From positions 1 to 40,252 of the forward strand of contig LLYT01000015.1 in assembly GCA_002049545.1 (NCBI GenBank): 40,252 nucleotides of DNA, written 5' to 3'. A program made the position numbers and the translations under genes. The stretch is from Deltaproteobacteria bacterium tcs-42. Its GTDB lineage: Bacteria > Desulfobacterota > Desulfuromonadia > Desulfuromonadales > Geopsychrobacteraceae. A model generated the notes under the pieces. It saw only the letters and a list, made by a program, of their open reading frames with translations. It searched no databases and was not told the DNA's origin. Below are positions 16,883-26,548 of the stretch, piece by piece. How positions within the stretch are numbered: the stretch's first letter is position 1; the number at the start of each line of letters is the position of its first letter.

Positions 16883-18130
16883 ATGAAGAATCTGAATACC
16901 TTTGATCCTGAGATTGCTCAGATCGTTGCGCAGGAAACGGAACGGCAGGAATATAATCTGGAATTTATCGCTTCAGAAAACTTTGTCAGTGAAGCGGTTC
17001 TCGAGGCGCAGGGTTCTGTGCTGACCAACAAGTATGCAGAGGGTTATCCGGCGAAAAGATATTATGGCGGTTGTGAAGTTGTCGATGCTGCCGAACAACT
17101 GGCTATTGATCGTGCCAGGGAGTTGTTTGGTGCTGAACATGCCAACGTCCAGCCGCATTCGGGTTCACAGGCTAATATGGCAGTCTATATGGCAGTCTGT
17201 AAACCCGGTGATACTGTTCTGGGTATGAACCTGGCTCATGGTGGTCATTTGACACATGGCTCGCCGGTCAACTTTTCCGGCAAGCTCTACAATGTTGTCT
17301 CTTACGGTCTGGATATTGAGACCGGTACCATTGACTATGAAGAGGTTGAACGCCTTGCGATTGAACATCAGCCCAAGTTGATTGTTGTCGGTGCCAGCGC
17401 CTATCCACGTGAAATTGATTTTGTTGCCTTTCGGAGAATTGCAGACAAAGTCGGTGCTGTGGTTATGGTCGATATGGCTCATATCGCTGGTTTGGTGGCA
17501 GCGGGTGTACACTCGAATCCCGTTCCCTATGCCGAATTTGTGACCACCACGACCCATAAAACTCTGCGAGGTCCGCGTGGCGGAATGATTCTCTGCACAG
17601 AAGAGTGGGCTAAAAAGCTGAACAGTAACATCTTCCCTGGAATTCAGGGTGGTCCACTGATGCATGTCATTGCTGCAAAGGCGGTTGCATTTAAGGAAGC
17701 CCTGCAGCCGGAGTTTAAAGACTATGCCACTCAGGTGGTCAAGAACGCCCAGGCTTTGGCAGGTGGATTAGTTGAGAAAGGCTATAAACTGGTTTCTGGT
17801 GGAACCGATAATCATTTAATGTTGGTTGACTTTACCGGAACCGAAATTACGGGGAAAGTTGCAGAAAAAGCCCTTGAAGATGCTGGAATCACAGTAAACA
17901 AGAATGCTGTCCCGGATGACCCGCGCTCACCATTTGTAACCAGCGGTATCCGTATCGGTACCCCGGCCACGACAAGTCGAGGGTTGAAAGAAGGGGAGAT
18001 GTTGCAGGTTGCGGCCTGGATTGATAGAGCACTGCAGAATATCGATAATGGAGCTGAATTAGCTAAAGTTAAAGCCGAAGTTAAAAACCTCTGTCAACGC
18101 TTTCCCCTCTATGCGCATCGTTTGAAATAG
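16883..18130 (+). CDS. glyA: Serine hydroxymethyltransferase
   Basis: A 415-residue PLP enzyme converting serine and tetrahydrofolate to glycine and 5,10-methylene-THF, a supplier of one-carbon units. The PLP lysine lies in [35 protein letters not shown] and YYGGCEVVD are typical. An ATG at 16871 touches the GGGAGG at 16865-16870 and so is too close; ATG 16883 gives 12 bases of spacing and the usual length. It is followed by dCMP deaminase after 9 bases, fitting a folate and deoxynucleotide group. Confidence 0.97.
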   Translation: MKNLNTFDPEIAQIVAQETERQEYNLEFIASENFVSEAVLEAQGSVLTNKYAEGYPAKRYYGGCEVVDAAEQLAIDRARELFGAEHANVQPHSGSQANMAVYMAVCKPGDTVLGMNLAHGGHLTHGSPVNFSGKLYNVVSYGLDIETGTIDYEEVERLAIEHQPKLIVVGASAYPREIDFVAFRRIADKVGAVVMVDMAHIAGLVAAGVHSNPVPYAEFVTTTTHKTLRGPRGGMILCTEEWAKKLNSNIFPGIQGGPLMHVIAAKAVAFKEALQPEFKDYATQVVKNAQALAGGLVEKGYKLVSGGTDNHLMLVDFTGTEITGKVAEKALEDAGITVNKNAVPDDPRSPFVTSGIRIGTPATTSRGLKEGEMLQVAAWIDRALQNIDNGAELAKVKAEVKNLCQRFPLYAHRLK

Positions 18131-18139
18131 GTATCAATT

Positions 18140-18598
18140 ATGGAACGACCCGGTTGGGATGAATATTTTATGCAGATTACACAGCTGGTAGCCAGCCGCT
18201 CTACCTGTTTGCGCCGCCAGGTAGGTGCTCTGCTGGTTAAAGATAAAAATATTCTGGCCACAGGCTATAACGGCGTGCCCAGTGGAATCACTCACTGTGA
18301 CGTAACCGGCTGTTTACGTGAACAGTTGAAGGTCCCCTCGGGAGAACGTCATGAGTTGTGCCGGGGCTTGCATGCTGAACAGAATGGTATTATCCAGGCG
18401 GCCAAGCATGGAGCATGTATCGTCGGTTCAACCCTCTATTGCACCGATTCTCCGTGCATAATCTGTTCTAAAATGCTGATAAATGCAGGAGTTGTTGAGG
18501 TGGTTTTCGGGCGTGGTTATCCCGATTCTTTGTCCTTGGAAATGTTGACCGAAGCGGGAATCAAATTCCATCAGCACAAAACGGAGATTGAAAAATGA
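18140..18598 (+). CDS. Deoxycytidylate (dCMP) deaminase, ComEB type
   Basis: A 152-residue zinc-dependent deaminase. The zinc site is HAEQN plus [12 protein letters not shown]-like [12 protein letters not shown] and the long Cys-rich insert ([10 protein letters not shown]...[12 protein letters not shown]) identify the dCMP deaminase branch, as in ComEB. It makes dUMP for thymidylate synthesis. It overlaps nrdR by 4 bases (ATGA), so they are translationally coupled, and glyA upstream supplies methylene-THF for the same pathway. Confidence 0.94.
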   Translation: MERPGWDEYFMQITQLVASRSTCLRRQVGALLVKDKNILATGYNGVPSGITHCDVTGCLREQLKVPSGERHELCRGLHAEQNGIIQAAKHGACIVGSTLYCTDSPCIICSKMLINAGVVEVVFGRGYPDSLSLEMLTEAGIKFHQHKTEIEK

Positions 18599-19053
18599 AT
18601 TGTCCGTTCTGTCGCTATGACGATACCCGTGTGGTCGATTCAAGGCTGGGAAAGGAAGGAAATAATGTTCGCCGCCGGCGCGAATGTCCATCCTGCGAGC
18701 GCCGGTTTACGACCTATGAACGGGTTGAAGAAATTCTCCCCTGGGTGATTAAGAAGGATGGCAGACGTGAAGCTTTTGATCGCTCTAAAATTATTTCAGG
18801 CATGCACCGCGCTTGTGAAAAAAGGGAGGTTTCGGTCGAACAAATTGAAGCCCTGGTTGATCAGCTGGAGCGAAAATTTCAGGAATGTGGTGATAAAGAA
18901 ATTTCTGCAAGTTTGATCGGTGAAGCGGTTATGGATGTATTGCACAATGTTGACGAGGTCGCTTACGTCCGTTTTGCATCTGTTTACCGACAGTTTAAGG
19001 ATATTAACGAATTCATGTCGGAATTAAATGACCTGTTGAAAAATTCCCACTAA
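18595..19053 (+). CDS. nrdR: Transcriptional repressor NrdR
   Basis: A 152-residue repressor of ribonucleotide reductase genes. The zinc ribbon is at residues about 3-34 (CPFC and CPSC pairs, [18 protein letters not shown]). The ATP-cone follows ([27 protein letters not shown]), which senses ATP and dATP. It overlaps the dCMP deaminase gene by 4 bases. No NrdR box pair was found in this window. Confidence 0.97.
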   Translation: MNCPFCRYDDTRVVDSRLGKEGNNVRRRRECPSCERRFTTYERVEEILPWVIKKDGRREAFDRSKIISGMHRACEKREVSVEQIEALVDQLERKFQECGDKEISASLIGEAVMDVLHNVDEVAYVRFASVYRQFKDINEFMSELNDLLKNSH

Positions 19054-19078
19054 CAGTTCTTTTTTTTGGTAGTTTATA

Positions 19079-19107
19079 GCCGGGACGTCTATCTAGTGCG
19101 TTCCGGC
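19079..19107 (+). other. Hairpin in the nrdR-ribD spacer
   Basis: A 9-bp stem (GCCGGGACG with CGTTCCGGC, one G-U pair) around an 11-base loop. It lacks a downstream T run, so it is not a good terminator on the plus strand. It is too short and unlike an FMN riboswitch. Confidence 0.45.
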
Positions 19108-19138
19108 GTTTACATTTAGCAGGGATAATTTAACGTCA

Positions 19139-20254
19139 ATGTCCGATTCGGAACATCAGTACTTTATGCAGTTGGCTCTCGATTTAGCTCAGCAGGGGGT
19201 AGGTAGGACTGCCCCGAATCCTCCCGTGGGGGCGGTCATCGTTAATTCCGGAGTTGTTGTTGGTAGAGGGTTCCATCCTCAGGCAGGTGAGCCTCATGCG
19301 GAAATTTTTGCGCTGCGACAGGCAGCTGAAAAAGCGCAGGGGGCGGATATCTATGTCACATTGGAACCTTGTTCGCACCATGGCAAAACACCTCCCTGTA
19401 CAGATGCGCTCATTGCAGCGGGGATCAAGTCTGTCTATCTTGGCGTTTTTGATCCCAATCCCCAGGTTGCCGGGAAAGGTATCAAAAAACTGCAGGAGGC
19501 AGGAATTCATGTTCAGACAGGTATTCTGGAAACTCTTTGCCGCCGTCTGATTAGCCCTTTCAAAAAATATATGAATACGGGTTTGCCTTTTACGATTTAC
19601 AAAGCGGCTATGACCGCAGATGGTAATACTGCGACGACGACTGGTGATTCCAGATGGGTTTCGGGAGAGGAGAGCCGGTTGCAGGTTCATCGATTTCGTG
19701 ATCGGGTCGAAGCTATTATGGTTGGTATCGGTACGGTGTTAAATGATGATCCTCTGCTCAATACGCGTCTTCCCAATGGTGGTGGACGAGATCCACTCCG
19801 GGTGGTGGTCGATAGCCAATTGCAAATCAGCCCTGAATGCCGGATGTTGACACAGGAATCATCAGCCACAACTCTGATTGCGACAATTTCCACCGAGGAT
19901 AAAAAAATTTCAGCGTTGCAAAGTGTCGGAGCTGAGGTTGTTGTTTTTCCCGCAGATTCAGACAGAGTCCCTCTCCCTGCACTGTGGAAGGAACTTGGAC
20001 AGCGTAATGTCCAGACACTCCTTCTTGAGGGAGGAGCAACGTTGGCCGCCGCCGCCCTTGATAATGGTTTGATTGATCGATTAATGTTGTTTGTTGCACC
20101 AAAATTACTTGGTGGTTCTTCCGGCTGTGGAATATTTTCTGGCTCAGGTTGTATGAAAATGTCAACGGCTATTAAGCTCGAAGATGTTCGCTATGAACAA
20201 GTTGGGGAAGATTTGCTGATCACAGGAGATATAGAGCCATGTTTACAGGATTGA
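19139..20254 (+). CDS. ribD: Bifunctional riboflavin biosynthesis deaminase/reductase RibD
   Basis: A 371-residue two-domain enzyme for the second and third steps of riboflavin synthesis from GTP. The N-terminal zinc deaminase (about 1-145) shows PHAEIFALRQA and LEPCSHHGKTPPCTDALI. The C-terminal NADPH reductase (about 150-365) shows AMTADGNTATTTGDSRWVSGEESR and VGIGTVLNDDPLLNTR. Its 3' end overlaps ribE by 16 bases. It begins a run ribD-ribE-ribBA-ribH. No FMN riboswitch is seen. Confidence 0.97.
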   Translation: MSDSEHQYFMQLALDLAQQGVGRTAPNPPVGAVIVNSGVVVGRGFHPQAGEPHAEIFALRQAAEKAQGADIYVTLEPCSHHGKTPPCTDALIAAGIKSVYLGVFDPNPQVAGKGIKKLQEAGIHVQTGILETLCRRLISPFKKYMNTGLPFTIYKAAMTADGNTATTTGDSRWVSGEESRLQVHRFRDRVEAIMVGIGTVLNDDPLLNTRLPNGGGRDPLRVVVDSQLQISPECRMLTQESSATTLIATISTEDKKISALQSVGAEVVVFPADSDRVPLPALWKELGQRNVQTLLLEGGATLAAAALDNGLIDRLMLFVAPKLLGGSSGCGIFSGSGCMKMSTAIKLEDVRYEQVGEDLLITGDIEPCLQD

Positions 20255-20889
20255 TTCAGTCTGTTGGCCAGATTAACAGCTTCAAGCGTCAGGGCAATGC
20301 GGCGCAATTAAGGATTTCCAGTGACTTGGTGAATGACGATCTGCAGCTGGGTGAAAGTATCGCTGTGAATGGTGCCTGTTTGACTGTCACGGCATGGGAT
20401 AGCAGTAGCTTTACTGTGGATGTCTCACCGGAGACTCTCAAGAGTACAACACTGGGGGAGTTGCCGGTCAATCACCCGGTCAACCTCGAGCGGGCGATGC
20501 GTCTTTCAGATCGAGTGGGGGGACACCTGGTCAGTGGGCACATCGATTGTATTGCTACGGTTCGGCGTCGCTATGAGGATCATAATGCCATGCGTTTTGA
20601 ATTCAGTGTTCCGCTGGATACTATGCGTTATGTGGTGGCAAAAGGGTCGGTGGCTATTGATGGTATCAGTTTGACGGTCAACCGGGTTGAGGACGATATG
20701 TTTTCAGTTGCTGTTATTCCACTTTCTCTGGCAATGACAACCTTGAAAAATTACCGTGAAGGATCACAGGTCAATATCGAAACAGACTTGATTGGTCGCT
20801 ATGTTGAGCGTTTATTGCAGGGCAAGAAAGATTGGCAAAGCGGACAAAAAGTAGATATGGACTTCCTTGCCAAAAATGGTTTTCTGTGA
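20239..20889 (+). CDS. ribE: Riboflavin synthase, alpha chain
   Basis: A 216-residue enzyme that dismutates two 6,7-dimethyl-8-ribityllumazine to riboflavin. It has the expected internal duplication: MFTGLIQSVGQI opens the first lumazine-binding barrel, and SVAIDGISLTVNRVEDD in the second half mirrors SIAVNGACLTVTAWDSS in the first. It overlaps the ribD end by 16 bases and precedes ribBA. Confidence 0.96.
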   Translation: MFTGLIQSVGQINSFKRQGNAAQLRISSDLVNDDLQLGESIAVNGACLTVTAWDSSSFTVDVSPETLKSTTLGELPVNHPVNLERAMRLSDRVGGHLVSGHIDCIATVRRRYEDHNAMRFEFSVPLDTMRYVVAKGSVAIDGISLTVNRVEDDMFSVAVIPLSLAMTTLKNYREGSQVNIETDLIGRYVERLLQGKKDWQSGQKVDMDFLAKNGFL

Positions 20890-20941
20890 GATAAGTTGGC
20901 GGCGTAAAATCGCGCCTGTCTACAAATAAAGGATATTAAAC

Positions 20942-22147
20942 ATGCCAATTGCAAAAATAGAAGCCGCCCTTGACGACGTTCGTCATGGAAAAATGGTCAT
21001 TCTGGTCGACGATGAAGATCGTGAGAATGAAGGCGATCTGGTTGTTGCTGCTGAAATGGCAACTCCTGAGATTGTCAATTTCATGGCAACACAGGGGCGG
21101 GGCCTGATTTGCCTCTCGTTAACAGAAGCTCGTGCCGATGAGTTGGATTTGCCATTAATGGTATCTGATAATAGCTCATCTTTTGGCACGGCATTTACCG
21201 TTTCGATCGAGGCACGTCAGGGGGTTACCACTGGAATTTCAGTCGCTGACCGAGCCCATACGATTCAGGTTGCCGTTGCTGATGATACCACTGCGCGAGA
21301 CTTGGCACGTCCGGGACATGTTTTTCCATTGCGAGCCAAGAAGGGTGGCGTTATGGTGCGAACTGGGCAAACTGAAGGCTCAGTGGATCTTGCACGTCTG
21401 GCTGGACTGAAGCCCGCCGGAGTTATTTGTGAGATCATGAATGAAGATGGCACCATGGCGAGAATGCCACAGCTGGAAGTTTTTGCTGCACAACACGATC
21501 TTAAAATTATTTCGGTTGCTGATATTGTCTCCTATCGGATGCGAAAAGAGTTATTGGTTCGACGTGCGGCTGAAACCACGATACCTACCCATTTCGGTGG
21601 TGACTTTTCGGCGATTGTCTATGAGAATGACGTTGATGATGCTCAGCACATGGCATTGATCAAAGGTCAAATAGATCCCAGCAAGCCGGTTCTGGTTCGG
21701 GTTCATTCAGAATGTCTCACGGGTGACGTTTTTGGTTCGCAGCGCTGTGATTGTGGTGAACAATTGCAGGCAGCAATGGCGCAGATTGAAGAAGAGGGTG
21801 TCGGAGTGGTTCTCTATATGCGTCAGGAAGGGCGCGGCATCGGTTTGATCAACAAGCTGAAAGCCTATACTTTACAAGATCAAGGGCACGATACGGTAGA
21901 AGCAAATCATGCTTTGGGGTTCAAGGACGATTTACGTGATTATGGTTTGGGAGCCCAGATCCTTGCCGAACTCGGGATTCGTAAATTACGCTTAATGACC
22001 AATAACCCGAAAAAAATTGTTGGATTGGAAGGTTATGGATTAGAAATTGTTGAGCGGGTTGCGATTGAAGTGCCTGCCCATCGAGGTAATCTTGAGTATT
22101 TGAAAACTAAACGGGAAAAAATGGGACATCTGCTCGAAAATCTATAG
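20942..22147 (+). CDS. ribBA: Bifunctional DHBP synthase / GTP cyclohydrolase II
   Basis: A 401-residue fusion that supplies both riboflavin precursors. The DHBP synthase part (about 1-200) has [13 protein letters not shown] and [13 protein letters not shown]. The GTP cyclohydrolase II part (about 205-400) has the zinc ligands in [19 protein letters not shown] and the [12 protein letters not shown] loop. Odd point: the segment usually read as R-x-G-H-T-E in DHBP synthases is [11 protein letters not shown] here, with Gln at residue 143. The His is a metal ligand in structurally studied enzymes, so activity of this half deserves checking. The C-terminal half looks complete. Confidence 0.96.
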   Translation: MPIAKIEAALDDVRHGKMVILVDDEDRENEGDLVVAAEMATPEIVNFMATQGRGLICLSLTEARADELDLPLMVSDNSSSFGTAFTVSIEARQGVTTGISVADRAHTIQVAVADDTTARDLARPGHVFPLRAKKGGVMVRTGQTEGSVDLARLAGLKPAGVICEIMNEDGTMARMPQLEVFAAQHDLKIISVADIVSYRMRKELLVRRAAETTIPTHFGGDFSAIVYENDVDDAQHMALIKGQIDPSKPVLVRVHSECLTGDVFGSQRCDCGEQLQAAMAQIEEEGVGVVLYMRQEGRGIGLINKLKAYTLQDQGHDTVEANHALGFKDDLRDYGLGAQILAELGIRKLRLMTNNPKKIVGLEGYGLEIVERVAIEVPAHRGNLEYLKTKREKMGHLLENL

Positions 22148-22167
22148 CATGTCTGCAGGAGGCCATT

Positions 22168-22632
22168 ATGGCAAAGATTATTGAAGGTACACTGGAAGCA
22201 AAGAATTATCGTTTTGGTATTATTGTCAGTCGTTTTAACAGTTTTATCTCGGATCGATTACTCGAGGGGACGATTGACACGCTGACACGTCATGGCGCAG
22301 CGAAAGAACAGATGACTGTTGTCAAGGCTCCCGGGGCTTTTGAGTTGCCATTGGTTGCTAAAAAGATGGTTGATTCAAAGAAATACGACGCTTTGATCTG
22401 TCTGGGTGCCGTGATTCGTGGTGGGACTCCCCACTTTGAATATGTCAGCTCTGAAATGACCAAGGGGATTGCATCGGTCTCGTTAGAAGCGGGGCTGCCA
22501 ATAGCTTTTGGTGTGTTGACGACCGATTCAGTTGAGCAGGCGATTGAGAGAGCCGGAACCAAAGCCGGAAACAAGGGAGTTGAAGCTGCAATCAGTGCCA
22601 TTGAGATGGTGAACTTGTTGGAAGCCGTTTAA
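22168..22632 (+). CDS. ribH: 6,7-dimethyl-8-ribityllumazine synthase
   Basis: A 154-residue enzyme condensing the ribityl-aminouracil with DHBP. Typical parts are [52 protein letters not shown] (with the catalytic His) and [24 protein letters not shown]. It forms icosahedral or pentameric shells in relatives. A GCAGGAGG precedes the ATG. nusB follows 4 bases after its stop. Confidence 0.97.
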   Translation: MAKIIEGTLEAKNYRFGIIVSRFNSFISDRLLEGTIDTLTRHGAAKEQMTVVKAPGAFELPLVAKKMVDSKKYDALICLGAVIRGGTPHFEYVSSEMTKGIASVSLEAGLPIAFGVLTTDSVEQAIERAGTKAGNKGVEAAISAIEMVNLLEAV

Positions 22633-22636
22633 CTCC

Positions 22637-23116
22637 ATGTCGAATAATCGTCGTGTTGGGCGTGAATACGCGCTGAAAATGTTGTTTGCTCTGCAGATTG
22701 ATAAAGATCAGGTCGAAGCAGAACAGCTACTCGATACATTCTGGAACAATTTTCGTTTTGCCGATGATATCCTTGGTGAGCCTCTGGAAACGACCGATGT
22801 CCCTTTGACGACCGCAACTCGTTTGTTTGCTGAATCGATAGTCAGGGGGGTTGTTGAATTTCGTGCGGTCATCGATAAAAAAATTACCGAGATTGCGAAA
22901 AATTGGTCGTTGGCAAGGATGACGGCAGTTGATGTGTCGATTTTACGGATCGGAACTTATGAGCTGCTTTACCAACCCGCAGTTCCCGCAGCTGTTGTTA
23001 TTGACGAAGCTATCGAAATTGCCAAGCGCTATGGATCCAAGGAATCACCTGCTTTTATTAATGGCCTGCTTGATAAAATCGCCAAAGAGACAGGTCAAAA
23101 ACAACCAGCTGAATAA
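22637..23116 (+). CDS. nusB: Transcription antitermination factor NusB
   Basis: A 159-residue all-helical protein that binds boxA RNA with S10 (NusE) for rRNA antitermination. RVGREYALKMLFALQID is the usual start; ILRIGTYELLYQPAVPAAVVIDEAIEIAKRYGSKESPAFINGLLDKIAKE is the conserved C-terminal region. Location directly after ribH is common in bacteria. The next gene, hom, starts 26 bases on. Confidence 0.96.
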   Translation: MSNNRRVGREYALKMLFALQIDKDQVEAEQLLDTFWNNFRFADDILGEPLETTDVPLTTATRLFAESIVRGVVEFRAVIDKKITEIAKNWSLARMTAVDVSILRIGTYELLYQPAVPAAVVIDEAIEIAKRYGSKESPAFINGLLDKIAKETGQKQPAE

Positions 23117-23142
23117 ATTCAGTTTTGCAATTTGAGGTTTAT

Positions 23143-24453
23143 ATGAGGACGATTAAAGTAGGATTACTTGGCTTCGGGACTGTTGGTACCGGTGTTGTGA
23201 AAAACGTGCAACGTAATGCCACGGTTATACAGAAACGACTTGGTTATGGTTTGGAATTGGTCAGAATTGCAGATCTTGATGTTGAGACCGATCGTGGCGT
23301 AGAGCTGGGGGCCGGGGTTTTAACGACCGACGTCGAAGATGTGATCAGTCATCCTGAGATCGATATTGTTGTTGAGTTGATTGGTGGCTACGAGCCGGCA
23401 AAAAGTTTTATTCTCAAGGCGATTGCCAATGGCAAGCATATTGTCACCGCCAATAAGGCATTGATGGCTGTTCATGGCGATGAAATTATCGCTGCCGCAA
23501 ACCGGCAGGGTGTTTCGGTGATGTTTGAAGCCGCGGTTGGCGGTGGAATTCCGATTCTCTCGTCGATTAAAGAAAACCTCTGTAGCAATGAATTCAATTC
23601 GGTTCTTGGTGTTCTGAATGGAACCAGCAATTTTATTTTAACCAAAATGACTGAGGATGGAAGTGATTTTGCCCCGGTACTACGGGAAGCTCAGGAGTTA
23701 GGTTACGCTGAAGCCGACCCAACTTTCGATATTGAGGGGATCGATGCCGCTCACAAAATTGCCCTATTGTCAGCAATCTGCTTTGGAACAAGCGTCGATT
23801 TTGGACAGGTTTACACTGAGGGAATCAGTCAGATTTCCGCTGCCGATATCCGGTTTGCAGCGCAGATGGGATACAAAATCAAACTGTTGGCCATTGGCAA
23901 AAATCATGGCGACCAAATTGAAGTTCGGGTCCACCCGACAATGCTACCAGGGACGTATCAACTTGCTGGAATCAATGGCGTTTTCAACGCTGTACGGCTT
24001 ATCGGTGATTTTGTCGGGCCCACATTACTCTATGGGAGTGGTGCGGGTATGGATGCGACTGCCAGTGCTGTGATGGGCGACGTGATGGCAATCGCCCGGG
24101 ATCTGAACTCCGGGGCGCAGTTACGGGTTCCGATTATGGGATACAGCGCTGATCAGGTCCAGTCCCTGCCGATTAAAGCGATGAGTGAAATAGTCAGCTA
24201 CTATTATCTCCGCTTTACTACGCTTGATCGACCGGGTGTGTTGGCAGAAATTGCGGGCTGTTTGGGCAGATACGGCATCAGTATTCAATCAATGCTCCAG
24301 CCGGAGGGACATGAGGGGGATTCTGTCCCGATTGTCCTGATGACACATGAAGCAAAAGAGGAGGATGTTTCCAACGCATTGGCGGAAATCGGACAATTGG
24401 ACTCGATTTTACAGCCAACATGCCTGATCCGGGTTGAGCACGATCTGGACTGA
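23143..24453 (+). CDS. hom: Homoserine dehydrogenase
   Basis: A 436-residue NAD(P)H-dependent enzyme of the threonine and methionine branch. The dinucleotide motif is GLLGFGTVGTGVVKN (residues about 6-20); VTANKALMA and FEAAVGGGIPILSSIKE bind substrate; GVLNGTSNFILTKM follows. A C-terminal ACT domain (about 350-430, TTLDRPGVLAEIAGCLGRYGISIQSMLQPE) suggests feedback control, typically by threonine. ATG 23143 follows a TGAGGT motif; an in-frame TTG at 23125 would add six residues. Two hairpins and a palindromic element lie downstream. Confidence 0.97.
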   Translation: MRTIKVGLLGFGTVGTGVVKNVQRNATVIQKRLGYGLELVRIADLDVETDRGVELGAGVLTTDVEDVISHPEIDIVVELIGGYEPAKSFILKAIANGKHIVTANKALMAVHGDEIIAAANRQGVSVMFEAAVGGGIPILSSIKENLCSNEFNSVLGVLNGTSNFILTKMTEDGSDFAPVLREAQELGYAEADPTFDIEGIDAAHKIALLSAICFGTSVDFGQVYTEGISQISAADIRFAAQMGYKIKLLAIGKNHGDQIEVRVHPTMLPGTYQLAGINGVFNAVRLIGDFVGPTLLYGSGAGMDATASAVMGDVMAIARDLNSGAQLRVPIMGYSADQVQSLPIKAMSEIVSYYYLRFTTLDRPGVLAEIAGCLGRYGISIQSMLQPEGHEGDSVPIVLMTHEAKEEDVSNALAEIGQLDSILQPTCLIRVEHDLD

Positions 24454-24511
24454 TGGTAGTATTTTAATCAATTTTGGGTCGAATTTCCCGCAGCTTGCCG
24501 GGTTAATCACA

Positions 24512-24581
24512 TGTAGGGTGGGCACCGCCCACCACCTGTGATTGGTGACGTAAAATCTGGTGGGCAGTTGCCCACCCTACA
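24512..24581. repeat. Palindromic intergenic element with TGTAGGGTGGGC ends
   Basis: A 70-base element with terminal inverted repeats: TGTAGGGTGGGCA at the left end and TGCCCACCCTACA at the right, the latter two bases offset by a short insert. Within the left half GGTGGGC/GCCCACC forms a tight hairpin, extended by flanking AATCACA/TGTGATT. Similar GTAGGGTGGGC palindromes are scattered in many bacterial genomes and are generally regarded as non-autonomous REP- or MITE-like repeats. It lies between hom and the convergent acyl-CoA ligase. Confidence 0.7.
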
Positions 24582-24592
24582 GAATTTCGAAA

Positions 24593-24612
24593 CCCCGTAG
24601 CTTTCTGCGGGG
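24593..24612. other. GC-rich hairpin downstream of hom
   Basis: CCCCGTAG pairs with CTGCGGGG (one G-U) around a CTTT loop. No T run follows on the plus strand. It may assist transcript ends in this convergent spacer. Confidence 0.45.
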
Positions 24613-24627
24613 GCGTTCATTATTTTC

Positions 24628-24658
24628 ACCAAAGCCGTCCGTAAGGGGCGGCTTTGGT
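24628..24658. terminator. Terminator hairpin between convergent hom and acyl-CoA ligase
   Basis: A perfect 10-bp stem (ACCAAAGCCG with CGGCTTTGGT) and an 11-base loop, ending 10 bases before the ligase stop. T-richness is weak on the plus strand (GTGTTTG) and on the minus strand (GAAAATAATG), so termination may be partial in either direction. Confidence 0.6.
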
Positions 24659-24668
24659 GTTTGAAGGA

Positions 24669-26531
24669 TCAGTTTGTCGAGATTTCAGGTTCAACAATGT
24701 AACGTTTGATTTTACGTGTGGTGGTTTTAGGGAATTCATCTTCCCTCAGGGTGAACTTCTTGACCCTTTTGTAATCAGCCAGATCTTTGCCGTAAGTCAG
24801 GACTTCCTTGCGGATCAGGTCTTCGATTGCAGCGGCAGACATGGGGCCGGCATCCTGTTTCTTTGCCAGAGCAAATAATGCTTCCTCATCTGGAAAAATA
24901 ACAGCATAGACTTCCTCTGCAGTGGCCCCAACTCTATGGCCATAAACCATTATTTCTGCAACATAAGGGCTTTTGAGAATCTGATTCTCTATTTCTTCGG
25001 GATAAACATTCTTACCGTTTGGCGTTACGATGAGATTTTTCACTCGACCGCAGATCAATAACATGTTGTCATCGTCGATGCGGCCCAGATCACCCGTGCG
25101 ATACCAGCCGTCGGTGAGTGCCTCTGCGGTTGCATCTGCGTTTTTGTAATAGCCAAGCATCACGTTCGGCCCTTTGACTTTAATTTCCCCTTCACCGTCA
25201 TGATTCGGATTATCGATCAAGACTTCGACGCCCTCCAGAACCTCTCCAGAGGTACCGGGTTTGCTTTTAAAGGGACTTTCTGCGGAAATAATCGGAGATG
25301 TTTCGGTAATCCCGTAGCCTTGCAGTAAATTCAAGCCAAGATTTCTGAATCCTTCAGCGACAGCAGGGTCAAGAGCTGCACCACCGCTGACAAATGTTGT
25401 TTTTTTCCCCAGCGACCCTTGTACCTTTGCTGTCACAAGTTTTCGGGTCAGTGGAAAGTTGTATAGCAGTCGTGAAGACGATTTTGAATTGATGTTCTTC
25501 ATGATTCTGTCGAGGAGTAACCGGTAGACTGCCGGGACGCCAAGGAGGAATGTTGGTTTAATCTCGCTGAGGTTGTCACCGAGTTTTTTAATTGATTCGG
25601 CAAAGCTGACCTGACCACCGAGTGAGAGGGGGAGCAATATGCCACAGACTTGTTCAAAGACATGATTTATCGGTAGAAAGGAGAGTGTTTCTATTGAACT
25701 GTCAAGCTGGAAGCGCTGGCTGGCTGCTTCAATATTGGTGACAATATTTCTGTGGCTGAGCATGGCACCTTTAGAACGACCTGTGGTGCCAGAGGTATAC
25801 AGAATCACAGCACGATCTTCGGGCTTATTGTTCGCTGGCGGCAGGGGGTGGAGGTGAAAAATATCTTTATAGGTAAAGAGGCGTTTTTCATCCAACAAGC
25901 GATGCCGGATCATAGCCGAATCTGAGAGGAAGTTGATAACTTTCTTTTTTCTTCCGGGTTGTTCTTCCGCCTCTGCCAGGGTTGAATACGCATGGATAGC
26001 CGCATCTTCAACAAGCTTGCAACGTTCGGTGGAAATATCTAAATCTTTAACCAGCTCTTTCCAGAGGGTGGAGAGGTGATCAATTGCTCCAGCCGTCTCA
26101 CTCTGGTCAGTGAGGCCCGAAAGTGAAGAATCAATGAGTACAATTTTTTTTAATTTGGGCAGGTCATCAATGACGTCATAGAGTGTGTCAAGCTGAGGTT
26201 GCCCGACGAAAACTGCTTCAGTGTTGGAATCATTCAGGATGTGTCGTAGCTCTGTTGCTTTGAGCTCTTTATCAATGGGAATAGCGACACAGCCGGCCCT
26301 CAATATGGCCAGGTAGGCTGCAACCCAGCGTGGTGAGGACGCCCCGAGTAGAGCAATATGGGTTTTCTCTTTAACCCCGAGCTGCTGCAGGCCCGCCGCC
26401 AGCTTTTCAACGGTATTCCAGAGTTTACTATAGGTCAGTGGCTTCCACTGTCCCATGATTTTATACTGCAAGGCAACTTTGGTCGTGTGACGCAGGCAGC
26501 TGGCATGGATCAACTGGTCGATTGTTTGCAC
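24669..26531 (-). CDS. Long-chain fatty acyl-CoA ligase (AMP-forming)
   Basis: A 620-residue ANL-superfamily enzyme that activates a fatty acid through an acyl-AMP. The P-loop is YTSGTTGRSKGAMLSH at residues about 245-260; GYGITETSP and WYRTGDLGRIDDD are the usual later motifs, with the C-terminal hinge in VKNLIVTPNGKNVYPEEIE. Residues about 140-225 form an unusually long charged linker between the N-terminal lobe and the P-loop. The start is GTG, with GGAG about 8 bases upstream on the minus strand. Substrate is unknown. It is alone on the minus strand between hom and tRNA-Val, and a different intergenic repeat lies at each end, so it may be a later insertion. Confidence 0.93.
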   Translation of the reverse strand: MQTIDQLIHASCLRHTTKVALQYKIMGQWKPLTYSKLWNTVEKLAAGLQQLGVKEKTHIALLGASSPRWVAAYLAILRAGCVAIPIDKELKATELRHILNDSNTEAVFVGQPQLDTLYDVIDDLPKLKKIVLIDSSLSGLTDQSETAGAIDHLSTLWKELVKDLDISTERCKLVEDAAIHAYSTLAEAEEQPGRKKKVINFLSDSAMIRHRLLDEKRLFTYKDIFHLHPLPPANNKPEDRAVILYTSGTTGRSKGAMLSHRNIVTNIEAASQRFQLDSSIETLSFLPINHVFEQVCGILLPLSLGGQVSFAESIKKLGDNLSEIKPTFLLGVPAVYRLLLDRIMKNINSKSSSRLLYNFPLTRKLVTAKVQGSLGKKTTFVSGGAALDPAVAEGFRNLGLNLLQGYGITETSPIISAESPFKSKPGTSGEVLEGVEVLIDNPNHDGEGEIKVKGPNVMLGYYKNADATAEALTDGWYRTGDLGRIDDDNMLLICGRVKNLIVTPNGKNVYPEEIENQILKSPYVAEIMVYGHRVGATAEEVYAVIFPDEEALFALAKKQDAGPMSAAAIEDLIRKEVLTYGKDLADYKRVKKFTLREDEFPKTTTRKIKRYIVEPEISTN

Positions 26532-26548
26532 TTTTTATTCTCCGTTTT

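Noticed and set aside
17165-17665. A 166-codon open frame antisense to glyA
   Set aside because: It lies wholly inside the well-supported glyA gene, has a composition unlike a typical protein and shows no recognisable motif.
19054-19138. FMN riboswitch ahead of ribD
   Set aside because: The gap is only 85 bases and lacks the AGGGGCnnGGUG and related conserved blocks of the FMN element; only one hairpin is present.
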